From positions 60,001 to 124,000 of the forward strand of contig CAJNDS010002388.1 in assembly GCA_905221605.1 (NCBI GenBank): a stretch of 64,000 nt of DNA, in the 5' to 3' direction. This stretch comes from Symbiodinium natans (Eukaryota; Sar; Dinophyceae; Suessiales; Symbiodiniaceae). The notes under the pieces are model-generated. The model did not search any database and was not told the origin of the DNA. It worked only from the letters and a program-made list of their open reading frames with translations. The translations under genes were made by a program, and so were the position numbers. Shown piece after piece: positions 46,001 to 57,200 of this stretch; the first letter of the stretch is position 1, and each line of letters starts with the position of its first letter.

Positions 46001-48212
46001 ACGGAACGAAGGGATAGGCAAAACGCGAGGAAACAGCGCGGAGATAGGAAAGCCACCGACGATGTCACGCGGGCGAGATGGTCCCGGCGGAAGTGGGGGA
46101 GCCGATGGAAGAGCCAGGAGCGACAACGCCCGAGGAATGGAGGCTTCGAGGCCGGAGATGACGGGTCCCGTAGTTGATCGGAGGATCGAGAACAGATGCA
46201 TTGTGTTAGAACAACAGGTAGCCAAGATCACTGGTCAATTGCAGGGATTAACCACGGTGAATGAGCGGATCGTGAAGGAGAACGCTAGCCTGATCAGCGA
46301 AATAGAAAGCATGAAGGGGGAGAACAAGGGGGTGACAGAGTCGGTAGCGCGGATGGTTCGGGACAGCAGAGATGAGATATCTAAAATGAGAGCGGATCTT
46401 GATCTCCGAGGTAGAGAGATGCTAGAACTCAAGGAGAAGAACGAGCAGTTGGAGGCAACGGTACGGGAGTATGAACGGAGACTGGAGCAGGTGAGACGAA
46501 ACGATAGCCTTAAAGCAGAACTGGATAGCATGTGGCATAGAATCGGTGAGATCGGCAAGCAAAGCTCCGAGTACGCCATGCCAGCGCCGGGTGTGGGAGG
46601 TGCTTCGAACGCCGGCTCCGCAAGACCAAGTGCCGGTGCCACGCCTGCGCCGAGTTCCTTTGGGGATAGAAGGGAGCATGGAAGAAAGGATAGACAAGGA
46701 GATGGAGGTTTGTTGGGGGAAGAGACTAGGATTAGAAGGTGCCCCGTTTGTGTTAGACAAGCGGAAATGATGATTGCGTGCCAAGGCTGCGGAAGAGAAG
46801 TGTGTGGTAATTGCTATGAATACCATGATGACTTGTGCATGCTGTGCTCCACTGATAGAAGGGGGTGCGATGCCGGAGGATATGCGGGGACAGGACTTCC
46901 GAGGCCGCAGAGTGGACGCGATCATGAGGGGGATGATGCCAGGTTCAGAAATCCGGTAGGCGGAGGGTATAACAAGTTCAAGGACACCAGAGGGATGGAG
47001 AAATGCAACGAGATATCGATAGCGAAGGAGCCATCATCCGGGGAAGTAGGACTGTGGCTGGGCGATGTTGCACACACTGCGAAGGCTGCGTATCTGTATG
47101 ACGGGGACTATGCATACACGCAGGTATTGAGGGTACGCGAAAGGAGCGAAGCGATGATAGACATGGAACTCAAGTATCCTGCGTTAGAGAACCAGCTTTT
47201 TAGCGGATTGAAGAGAGCAATAAAGTCAGAGTCCTTGTCGGCGAAGGTGAAGATGGAGATGTACAAGACTCAGCAAGTGGGAGATGGAAAACCGATGACG
47301 GCCATGAGATTGCTTACGCTGATAGTAAAGCATGTTGAGATCCCGATTGCTAAAGAGAGTCAGGTACTGTACGATGGCCTGAGTAGCACGAAGGTGATGA
47401 ATTTCCCGGGGAAGCCCGAAGAAGAGGCACTGGAGGAGTTCATGACTAGATGGGATCTGGCACACACGAACCTTATAGGGCTGAAAGGCAATACCTGGAG
47501 CGAGCAACAGCTGGGATGGATGTTGCATTCGAAAGTGCAGAGAGTTCAGGTGCTGAACCACGATATTGAGGCATGGAGATTGCTTCCGGATGAGTCCAAG
47601 ACGCATACCTGGTTGCGAAAGAGAATCAAGGATAGACTGGAGATGTGGAGAGCGGACAAGAACATAGATGAGGCCTCAATGCGGGTGAGCCGACAGGCGT
47701 TCACGACTGGATATGCTGCGATGCCGGCTCAGCAGGGATCCTATAGAGCACCGGTGAATAGAAGAAGCGCGTACGCTGATGATAGACCGAGGAGTTCATC
47801 GCCCGCAGGGGGAAATAGCTACGGAAGAGGGATATCTGTGGGAAGAGGAAGGGACGGACTTTCGCAGGCGGGGAGAGCCGATGACCCGAAGAATAGATAT
47901 GGATCCAAGTCGCCGTTTGGAAAAAGAGGGGTCTGCTACCCCTATACGCGTGGAACTTGCCCAATGACTGCGGCGGACTGCAAACATTCGCACGACATTT
48001 ATCTGTATAGTCAGGCGGAAGAGGTCCTCAAGAAGGCGGGATACTGCTTTGAGCATTTTCGGTACGGCAGCTGCAGAAATGACAAGTGTAAAATGCTCCA
48101 CGAGGCTATCCCGAATAGCATTAGGGAGGCTTTTGAGACAGTAGAGATAGAGCAGAAGGAGACAAGGCCATCGAGTCCACATGCTGATGGTGAAGGGCCA
48201 AGTTTTCGCTAG
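43089..48212 (+). CDS. Retroelement Gag-like protein, 1707 aa, with RING-like and tandem CCCH zinc motifs
   Basis: This is the presumed structural, RNA-binding protein of the particle. I chose ATG 43089 (MSTRDSIGSSESSDSD); the frame is open upstream to at least 42948 but without ATG. The N-terminal 600 residues are Ser/Asp/Gly-rich and look disordered. Coiled-coil segments fall at about residues 603-675 and 1066-1137. A cysteine cluster at residues 1218-1253 (CPVC, CQGC, CGNC, H, CMLC) resembles a RING/treble-clef finger. Residues about 1303-1534 are helical with Trp, matching the place and look of a copia Gag capsid region. Two CCCH fingers follow: C-x7-C-x6-C-x3-H from residue 1616 and C-x8-C-x4-C-x3-H from residue 1653. 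These replace the usual CCHC knuckle. Pol follows in the -1 frame. Typical copia Gags are far shorter. The domain names are inferred from motif spacing. Confidence 0.85.
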   Translation: MSTRDSIGSSESSDSDVLGTGNRFLEDQVNAVNQNVAAADSHVRSIADVENMDFIDDGRNSGRTGMETDSNADRDRFGLSLSGPLTVDVRSSAADSMLVPGPPPGLPDRSLEIVATLDSVGRSGGLGYAGIADASSTQGRDPGEELRELLAVPSIAGRGDAVMQLSMLASSPVVFDPIMGATDLNEYRAGRGGIEAGNARTPTLAIEDLAGIGGRTEEGPFVIPSENMSHGAEYELTGGAKGISGSRIEMAIEDRVDSLAVSSSSDHDRTTRRNDDGIDVMMNSGELGVGGDRTRGVDSGHWMGRGNGDDLVPGVYSSSAAMIGNVRADPTDLELIANGSSAVTQNAVSESEDRALSVFSSTGLSETSPGGNIGALKDVGMDQTTTIGIEWGSHGIRSTLEETGVITDVDFAKFFTDQGPGEPGSTPMAMQSDSQERWNAGIYGAEIAGVEKDRSRKMSMGSDSGHSGGRSTSLKRDSPGGSENGVGTTSKIGKMDEGLRKQRAEQAVKEMNQIAESVPAAKKSKSTEIGGPIHQAGMITPDQGSEGWGNRSPAPRSPGIGGQYEHFGINTPPEGRGRNDEMRATSSPPRRAKVRTPADPDKSSLGEIDGRIDDLQTVVVDTQTDVAKLKVASECASAIANSSAEKADVVSKRLVECEEEVKHWKGWIESQQIDTKTTLSQELKEMSRIMDGSVSEDRMDDAMAPQLTEGAMQLARRMRRQVENVKVLKTSVTTRLKGVEERLSTAEHSADIAKQSAGTKIATLETGLNEVRRGIGVVFSSMQMRHENGTWKNERLDKVETVLNRQWDQIKLAGEELRKLKSKGSQKAGIDTASSSHCNSQGKSPGCGCREPGEGHGLCIDGAVRVETKKLSEVVLAQKEHIMTVAREVIKNRKSVAEIVAGMTKVHKTCENVVARTERVDEKRNGEQAWVKDTVRKMEKTMESMSSRMIDEQKRVTGEFILVNARIDESTRNEGIGKTRGNSAEIGKPPTMSRGRDGPGGSGGADGRARSDNARGMEASRPEMTGPVVDRRIENRCIVLEQQVAKITGQLQGLTTVNERIVKENASLISEIESMKGENKGVTESVARMVRDSRDEISKMRADLDLRGREMLELKEKNEQLEATVREYERRLEQVRRNDSLKAELDSMWHRIGEIGKQSSEYAMPAPGVGGASNAGSARPSAGATPAPSSFGDRREHGRKDRQGDGGLLGEETRIRRCPVCVRQAEMMIACQGCGREVCGNCYEYHDDLCMLCSTDRRGCDAGGYAGTGLPRPQSGRDHEGDDARFRNPVGGGYNKFKDTRGMEKCNEISIAKEPSSGEVGLWLGDVAHTAKAAYLYDGDYAYTQVLRVRERSEAMIDMELKYPALENQLFSGLKRAIKSESLSAKVKMEMYKTQQVGDGKPMTAMRLLTLIVKHVEIPIAKESQVLYDGLSSTKVMNFPGKPEEEALEEFMTRWDLAHTNLIGLKGNTWSEQQLGWMLHSKVQRVQVLNHDIEAWRLLPDESKTHTWLRKRIKDRLEMWRADKNIDEASMRVSRQAFTTGYAAMPAQQGSYRAPVNRRSAYADDRPRSSSPAGGNSYGRGISVGRGRDGLSQAGRADDPKNRYGSKSPFGKRGVCYPYTRGTCPMTAADCKHSHDIYLYSQAEEVLKKAGYCFEHFRYGSCRNDKCKMLHEAIPNSIREAFETVEIEQKETRPSSPHADGEGPSFR
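48194..48212 (+). other. Gag/Pol reading-frame overlap
   Basis: The Pol frame opens just after TGA 48191-48193 and Gag ends at TAG 48210-48212, leaving 19 shared bases. Pol is in the -1 frame relative to Gag. A T-run at 48203-48206 would let a Phe tRNA slip back one base, but no classical X-XXY-YYZ heptamer is present. Confidence 0.6.
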
Positions 48213-48262
48213 GGGCGGGCCGAAACCCACAGGCCAGCGAGGATAGTCAGGTGTATGCGGCC

Positions 48263-51200
48263 ATGCCTGTGGTACGACAAAGAGACGATGGCGCCGAAAG
48301 CACGCATAGGGGAATACTAGTGACAACGACAGGCAGGGAGCGAGTGAAGAAGAGTAATAGAAGAGTCAAAGGATTGGGCTCTGATGAGACGGGGATAGCA
48401 GGGCTAGACATATGCTATTGGATAGGGCACCCAGCTGACAAGATGATTCGGAAGTGCAAGAATGTACACCGGAAGGGGTACGAACATGATGTGAAACGAC
48501 ACCCTGTGGTTGAAGAAGCAAAGGCGCGATTACGCGGGATATCTCTGGCCGAAGAGGTTGTATTGGACCTGCTGGCCGGGGAGCAAGGCGAGGAAGGGAA
48601 GACAGCATCGAGGCTAGCAGAAAGGATTGTAGAAGAGTGCAGGAGGATCGGTATAGTTGATGAGAGATTTCGCGTGGATAGCCGAGATGAAGGTCAACCG
48701 GCCGTATCAGCTCAACAATGCCTGCCACCCGTAATGAGAAGGTGGATGATAGACTCGGGATGTGCTATGGATTTGATAGCGGAAGCTGACCTCACTCAAG
48801 ATGAAAAGGAATTGGCCATTGAAGCGAAGAAAGTGAGGTTCAACACCGCCAATGGCAACACCACGTCTAAGCAGGAGATATGCATGGACATACAGGGAAT
48901 GCCAGAAACAATGAGGATTAGGATGCTCGAGAGTACTCCTGCTGTTTTGTCAATGGGAAGGAGATGCATGAAAATGGGATATTCATTTCACTGGCTAGCA
49001 GGTGCTAATCCTGTATTCGTCAAGCCTGACTCAAGCCTGATTGTACTAAAGGTGATCGGGGACATTCCTTACATGGTGGATAGAACATCAACAGTCGTCT
49101 GCGAACATGAGCGAGGTGATTATCACATCTATCCTGCGATGCCAGCGCCCCTCGCAATCGAACTACCTGTGCGAGGAAATTCCAGTCCTAGGCGAACTGA
49201 GGATAGACAGGATGGGTTTAGCCCCAAAAGCATGGACTCAGACACGGATAGAGACAACGAGGAGGAAACTTTGAGAAAGAATGGAAATGACGAAGAAAGA
49301 CTGCTAGATAAGTGGATGTTAACGGGTAACAAAGCGGTATGTTTTCATAACAAACCGAGAACAAGAACATGCGATCCGTGGGCCGAGACGATGAAGTTTC
49401 CCGAGATTCATGCATTAGTGCCACGATTCGCCGAGAAGTGTAGATCCAAGCGTGTATACGAAGGAGGAAAGACTGTAGCAGAATGGATAGATTGGGTGGA
49501 TGAGCGCCATGTGGGAGGATATAGAGATGCGGAGAAGAGTGCCTGGACGGGCAAGACTACATTCAAGATAGAAGGACTCACATTTGAAGGAACTGACGCT
49601 GGGGGGACAGTACCGGGTGATAGCGCGAAGGTGAGAAAGCACATTTTGGACAGGATAGCCACGGATGAAACCACGGGGTTAAATGACCTGCTGATGATGC
49701 TGGACAAGACCATTGGTACCAGCGGCGAGGCCGAAACGCTAGTCCGGATAGCCAAGTATCTGTGGCCGTGTGCTCCTCAAGAAATCTTGGACGATGGGAT
49801 GGCTCAGAAACCTCTAGGGGACACGAGGCCAGAAATCTTGAAAATCAAACATGCAATTGAAGGTAGCAAACGCGTCATAGTGCACATCTGTTGCGGGAAA
49901 TCAAGGGGGAAGTTTGATGACATAGCAACTGAGTTAGGGATGAGTGTGATAGACATTGACATGGAGGAGAACGTACTGCGCTCTGACACATGGTGGTGGC
50001 TAGTAAAGTTGGCCACGACCGACCTGGTGTTTTGCTGGTTAGCCGGACCGCCCTGCAGAACGAGGTCCGTGATGAGATACAAGAGGCCTGGGCCGATCCC
50101 GCTGAGGTCGAGGAATGGGCCGGAGAGATGGGGATATTCGATAATCAGTTGGGCACAAAAGCAGGAATGCCGTGACGACGACATCATCATCTTGCGCATT
50201 TGCATGCTCATTTTGATAGGAAAGGCACGCCGCAAGTCATCGAGGACCTCAGCAATGTGCCTAATCGAACAGCCGCAGGACCCCGAGACGTATTGGGATG
50301 AGACGCCAGATGGAGGATACGCGTCATTGTGGGCGACTGAAGAATGGGATAGGACGAGTGCCATTCTAGGGACTAAGTTATTTAGTTTCGATCAGGGACC
50401 GATGGGACACCCTAGGAGAAAGCCGACCACAATAGCGACTGACGCAGAGTTGATAGGATGGGCGGTCAATCTTAGAGGACCAGGGACCGGAGCGACGAAC
50501 GATGGCGATGATAGAAGCAAGGGCGAGATGAGCGAGTCACAAAACTGGTCGGAGTGGGCACCGGGATTAGTGCGAGCCATCAAGGAGACTATGCGTAAGC
50601 ACCACCGAATTTCATCAGTGGTCGAAAAGGGGATAGACGAGAGGAATAGGGAGACAACGACAGAACAAGACGATGGTGACGGTCGACTGAGAACGACGTT
50701 CTACTGCGCCGCGTGTAAGGCCGATTCATCCGGGGTATGCGGTTTTTGTGAAAGAGCTTTGAGTCCTGAGCAGATTGAGGCGGGGCAAAGCGCACGCAAT
50801 ATGACGGATGCGGAGTTTCAGCTCATCCACGGAATGAAGAAGAGTCCGGATGACGACCTAAGGATCGCGGAGCAAGTCGTCGCTGTACCCGGCGAGGAAG
50901 AAAGCGCCGAAAACGGAGGCGAATTGGATGATGATATAGATTTGCCAGGAATAGCCGATGAAGAACAGGCTAGAAGAGGAGTGGGAGAGCCTCAGAAGGA
51001 TGATAGCGCCGGTGACATGGGAGAAGTGGAACAAGCAAAGGCAGAAGACGGACCTGCGGATCAGGTTCGAGTTGCGGATAGAATTGGCGAAGGGATAGGG
51101 TCGAGCAAAACTGTGAGCATCCGGAGAGCAAGATACTCACCGGAGTATGCAAAATCGACGGAACATTTGCTCACGCATCTCCCAAAGAACATGCACTGCG

Positions 51201-54200
51201 TTGCTTGTCGACAAGGCAAAGCAATAAACGTCCCCTTCAACAGGGGCGAAGGCATCACAGACAAGGGCGCCGAGAAGTTCGGGGAGAGGGTCACTGCTGA
51301 CACGATAGTTCTTCGCAGCAACAAAGACAAGGGAATCCGCGGAGAAAACAATGCAATCGTGATGTTCGACTTCAAGACACAGTGGATACACTGCACGCCC
51401 GTAAAGTCCAGGGGAACGGATGAGTTTGTGCGAGCTATCAATGAGTTCCGAGGCCCAGATATGGTAGTGCATCTGTACGCAGACGGAGCCGGTGAATTCT
51501 CAAAAGCCTGCGACGTCATAGGAACTTGCAGGGCGACTTCTACACCCGGATTACCCCGAACGAATAGCATAGCGGAGCTCAAGGTCAAAGAAGTAATCTA
51601 CGGTGGCAGAGTATTGCTGAGACAAGCAGGACTAGAACCGAAGTGGTGGCCGTACGCTGTGCAGACGTTCTGCTTCCATAGGAACGTACAACAAGTGGAC
51701 GGGGTAAGCCCGTACGGGAAAAGACATGGCAACGAGCAAGACAAAGTGAAACTGATTCCTTTCGGGGCACTTGTTAACTACCTCCCCATTGCCGAAAAGC
51801 CTAGAAAAGCTGGCAAAGAGGACGCGGCCCTGCTCGAACGGGGGGATCCTGAAAATGACGCTCTTGAGATTCTCGGAGCTGATGAAGATGTTTCGAGCAT
51901 GGCCTTGCCCTCTGAAACGAAGGAAACTAAAGAACAACGCTCGCAAAGGGAGGAAGAGCTGAGAGAGATCGATAGACGTGCGCTCGACATGGTCATGACG
52001 CAGGACTTTGATGTGCAGAATGCAAAGGACATCATCCTGAAGTTCACTTCGATAGAAAAAGGAATAGCGAAGAATTCGCGGAGCATGGCCACCGGTAGAG
52101 GGTTCATAGACCTGGGGCTGTATGCGTACGGAGGAAAGATTGGCGTTACGAATAGTGCCAAAGAATATCCGGGGATAGCCATGGTGTGCTGCGAGCTGAT
52201 AGCAAAATGCTTCCCAGAAGCTACTTTTACAACGGTGATTGTGTCTGTCGGAACCAGGATGGGGCCTCACAAGGACAAGTTTAACGAGAGCCAGACATAC
52301 AACTTTGTTGTACCGGTAAGCGAGAGGGCGGGCGAAGCTATGATCTGGACAGAAGAGGAACAGTGTGCGAGTGAGGGTGGCAAGGCCGCCGGGATAGAGA
52401 AAGAGGTGCTTCCGGGAAAATGGATATGGGGAAGGACTCGGAAGGTGAATAGTGGGCTAAAGTTCAATCCAAGAGTTTGGCATGCTACCGAAGATGCCTT
52501 GGCGCCGGAGGATAGAGTGATAGCGGTGGGATATACCCTGGCAGCGGGTAAAAAGGCATCTGTGGACGACAAGTGGAAGTTGATGAGGCTGGGCTTCAGA
52601 TTGGATGAGCACTTTGCGACATTAGCGGATGGCTTATGCCAGGCAGCGTGTGCAGACGATGGTGGGGATGGGGAAGAATATGTAGATCACGACGCCGAGG
52701 AAGAGCAAGCGTATGCCATGGCATCCAAGGCGAAGTTCGACACTCCGACATCACCCGGATTGTTCCTAGGTTACGCGCTCCAACCAGGGGGTGTTCCGAG
52801 CGGAGACTATATAGTGGTTGAGCTGGCGCACCTGTATCACGGATGGACGGTACCGTCGATACACCGCGTGAAGAGGATAGTACTTGACGAGGAGATGCCC
52901 AACTACTTCCCGATGCAAGCTGTGGCTGATAGGAAGTCGAGAATCATGACAGCGACTCGAGCTGATGCCCTGGCCAGATTGGAACTGGAGAGAGAGGGGC
53001 AGCAAGGAGAGGAGACGGAGGAAATCTTCGCAGAGGAGAGAAGGGTACGAGCCGATGTGATGAGACAAATTAAGTGCGACGATCAGCATCTTCAAAACGG
53101 GGATTTCTGGGAACATGATGAGATAGACCATTCGTGGACGCTTCATCACATCTTACCCCGAAAGGAGCTGTGTACCCCAGGCGAGGAGGTCAAAGGTACA
53201 GGTGGCCCCGGGGATAGAGAGCTGGGTCCAAGGAGGCGAACGTGGATAGTGTACGCCGATGGTACATCGGAGGTGCTGGATGAGGATAGAATGAAGGGCA
53301 AGAAGAAGATCACCAAGAAATGGACGGGGTGCACTACGTTCTGGGAAAAGGGGGAGCCTGAGGGAGAGATAGATGATGAAGCCAAGGAGCGGGCGCGGGG
53401 AGAGAAGGCGACGGGTATACGGGGGGTGGGTTTAGACTACGAACAAGACATGCCCAGAATAGAGCGGCCGTACGCGAGATCTCACAAACCCAACTCCATT
53501 TCGTCAGCAGAGTGGAATAGGATGAGCCCGGGACAGCGACTACGTTATATCGAGGGAGACAAAGAGAGGATCATCAGAGGAGAGAGGCCCCCTTCGGCCG
53601 TTCGAGGGCAAGAGGAAATAGGACCGCGTCCCGCAGAAATTGGAGTTCGAGAATGGATGGAGAAAATCACCGACCATGGCCAGGAATTCTCACCGCCGGA
53701 GTACCGATGGGATCCCCCACCGGGAATGCCTGAGGGTGGCCGAGTATGGGCAGTAAGAAACAATCGCGCCACATCCTACCGATTCTATGGCGGAAGAGAC
53801 AAAAGACGGCTTGAGCTCTGGTGGAGGGTCACTCGGAGCGCTAATACTGGAGAGGTCTTAGAATCCATTGAGTACGACTCTTGTATACAGGCAGAGATGA
53901 TGCGCAATAGAGGGAGATACCGATTCGTTGTGCCCAGGGACATCATCACGGAGTTCTGGTACATCCCCGACGGAGGAGAAGACCGACGAATCAGGGATAG
54001 AGGAGAATCAGCAGAACCTGCTGCACCGGCGTCCAGGATGGGGGATACTGAGGAGGTTACGAAAACCATCAACCAATTGTGCAGCACAGCTGGAATAGCG
54101 CGAACGCCGTCCGACAACATCGTTGGGGAAATGATGAGGGAGTTGGGCGAACAGCCTAAAGTGCAGATCATGGGGGTCGGATTAGAAGAGATCGGGGGTA

Positions 54201-57200
54201 ACGGAGGTGAGAACGTATCTTGGATATCGGGGGAAGGATGCGTGATAGGAGAGGGTGTAACGGATGTGGTCATTGCTATCGATGCGTCTAGCGACGGCAT
54301 GAGGACAGAGGTTGATCGGAAGGCATCCGGGTGGAGACGTGAGGAAGGCCTAGATAGTACGCGAGAGGCTCGAGAAAGAGTATTTGGCAATGTAGAAAAG
54401 GTTATCACAGACGCCAACAGCAGAGGAATAGTGGCCACGATCATCTGGATAGGCGGTAAAAGTCGAATGGCTGACGAGACCATTGTTCGAATGGCGCTTG
54501 CCTGGGACATGTGGATAGTGCGGAGTGATGGATGCATGCTGGGTATGCATGACGGGGTAGACGCGTCGTGTTACATAGGAGTCGTCACACCATGCATGAT
54601 GAATGCGATCGCGGCGGACATGTTAGCATGCGATCACATGCCAAGGGATCATGACTTGATGTCGCGCATAGTGAGGACATCGGACGCGAAAATAGACGTA
54701 CGGCGAGAGCAGGAGGGTAAAGCGATACGCGAAATGATCAAGGTGTTAAAGGACGTGATAGACATCTGCGGCGAGGAAGAGGGTGATTCGGTGTCGATGG
54801 CATGTGAAGAACACGGGGGAGACTATCTCGGATATAGCAGTGGTATGGTGACACTGGACGTGGACTCCTTGGCACAGCTGGAAAAGGGAACGATTAGAGG
54901 CGACGAGACTGGGGGATCACTAGAAAAGCTGTTGAAGATAGCCAAGAGAAGAATGAACGGAGGAAACTCATATTGGGTGATAGACATGGAGGGGGACGAC
55001 GAGCACGAAGAATATGCTACGGATAGAGAAGATCAGACGCTGATAAGGAACTATGCTGCTGCGGCGGCCGAGGATGGGGCACCATACATCAGTCGTGAGG
55101 AGATCAGATGGAAAAGATGCATAGTTATGAACAATCCTGGCCGAGAGGCATTGAGGGAGATCTTCGGACCACGAGCGAAACACACACAAGATCTGCGCGT
55201 GATCCTGGTTGACGGCGACGACATAGGCAAGGTTATGATGACGAAGCAGAACAGTCGCCGCATCAGACATAGCACCGGAGGGGCCGCAGTAGCTTACCCT
55301 GGAGAAGAGCTTGAGGTGGGAGACCTGAACGGGGACGGATGGATGATAGTGCTGACCGGGGAGAGGGAGAACCACGACGCAGATCGGCGCCATGACCAAG
55401 ATAGAGAGGAAAACCCCGGATTCGACGACCAGAGCGATGTGTTTGACTCGGAAGGATGGACGTTGTCAGACCTAGAAGAGGAACGGGAACCGGTGGATGA
55501 GGCATTCTTCAGGGCCGGACACGCCGAAACCATTAACCTCGAAACTATGGAGAAGGGCGAATGCAACATAGTCATGTGGGAGGCAGAGAGGAACGCACTA
55601 GTCCTCGAACTAAAGGACGACATCCATGTTCCACTGATAGGATACACCTGGGTTCGTACTGGGATAGCGTATCCGGAAGATCCTGGCACCAGTGTAAGAG
55701 TGTCTGCGCTCGGGCAGCTTGTGGCAGAAACCATGTGCGACGTCATAGGATACGAGGTATCACCTGAGCGAGAGATCCTGGTGGCTATACAGAATAGAAA
55801 TAGCTTTCCCATCACGTTTGGAGGAGGAGGGGGGCCAATCATGAGAATGGAATTCGCTAAGGGAGTATGTCTACGGCCGAGGATGCGCGGGTGCATGATG
55901 CCTGAGAACGTGAAGGAAGTGAGACATCGTAGGGCACATCGGGAGAGCAAGAAAGCAATCTGGGCAAGAGAGGCCCGTGCGAGGGAAAGAGACAGGGGTA
56001 GTGTGGATCATGGGCTGAGAGCAAGGAGGAGTAGAGATGAGGATAGGCGGCGAATCGGCATCAAGCATGTCTCGAATAGGACATACAAGTGCCGAGAATG
56101 TCGACGACTGTTGGAGGGAAAAGCCAAGGTACCTAGCTTGATCCTCACGTCGATGACGCTTTGCTTCGCATGCTTCATGAACAAGCATACTACACCCGTT
56201 GATAATTTGATCCGGCAGGGTTATCAGACTGAAGACGAGGAGTATGGAGATGGAATAGTCGCAGTCCCTGCTATACAGGTGGATGCAGATCAAGAGGATA
56301 GTTGGGAAGAGGTTGCGGAAAATGAAGTGTGTGATAGCATCGACGAGACAGTGGGAGAGTGTGAGCCACTGATGGCCACAATCATAGAGGACGAAGAGGA
56401 GGACATCGAGGAAGTTTTCGGACTTGTCGCTAGACCCGTGACGAAGGCTGAGAGGGCGATCAACCCCAAGGCTCGGGCAGCGCTTGATAAAGAATGGAAA
56501 AAGCTGATGGATCAAGTGGTCTGGATAATGGAGGAGGTGCGTTCGTGGAAGGACGTTCAACGGGAGGCAATGGATAGAGGGGAAATAGCTCATGTAGGTC
56601 GTATCTTTGACATCTGTGTGGAAAAGAACTGGGAGCTTGCTGAAGACGATCCTCTTAGAAAGTATAAGGGGAGAGTTGTGTTTGAGGGATGTCATGTCAA
56701 AGACCAGGAGGGAAAGTGGGCCATCTTTCAGGAAATCACATCATGTCCCGCGACACTTGAGGCAGGCAAGATGGCGGATGCCTATGGGATGCTGCCAGGA
56801 CATGACATCGAGATGTCGGACGGTGAGTCGGCATACACGCAGGCGCTGTTGGGGGGGCCTAAAACATGGATACGGATCCCGAGGGATAGGTGGCCAGATG
56901 AATGGGAGGGCATAGACGACCCCGTGGTGCCACTGAGACTAGCTTTATACGGGCATCCGGATGCCGGGGGGTTCTGGGAAAAGCACTGCGAAAAGGCCGT
57001 GACTGAGGTCGGCTTCGAATTCCTCTCAGATTGGCCTAGTGTGTTCTTCCATAAGGAGCTGAAGCTGATGCTGGTGATCTACGTCGACGACTTCAAGCTT
57101 GCGGGGCCCAAAGAGAACTTAGCGATAGGATGGGAGAAGCTGGCGAAGAGAATCAAGCTCGAAGAGCCACGAAGTATGGGCAGATACTTGGGATGCTTGC

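Noticed and set aside
48251-48262. GTG at 48251 as the Pol start codon
   Set aside because: The first ATG is at 48263 and the frame is already open from 48194; a non-ATG start is not needed if Pol is made by frameshift.
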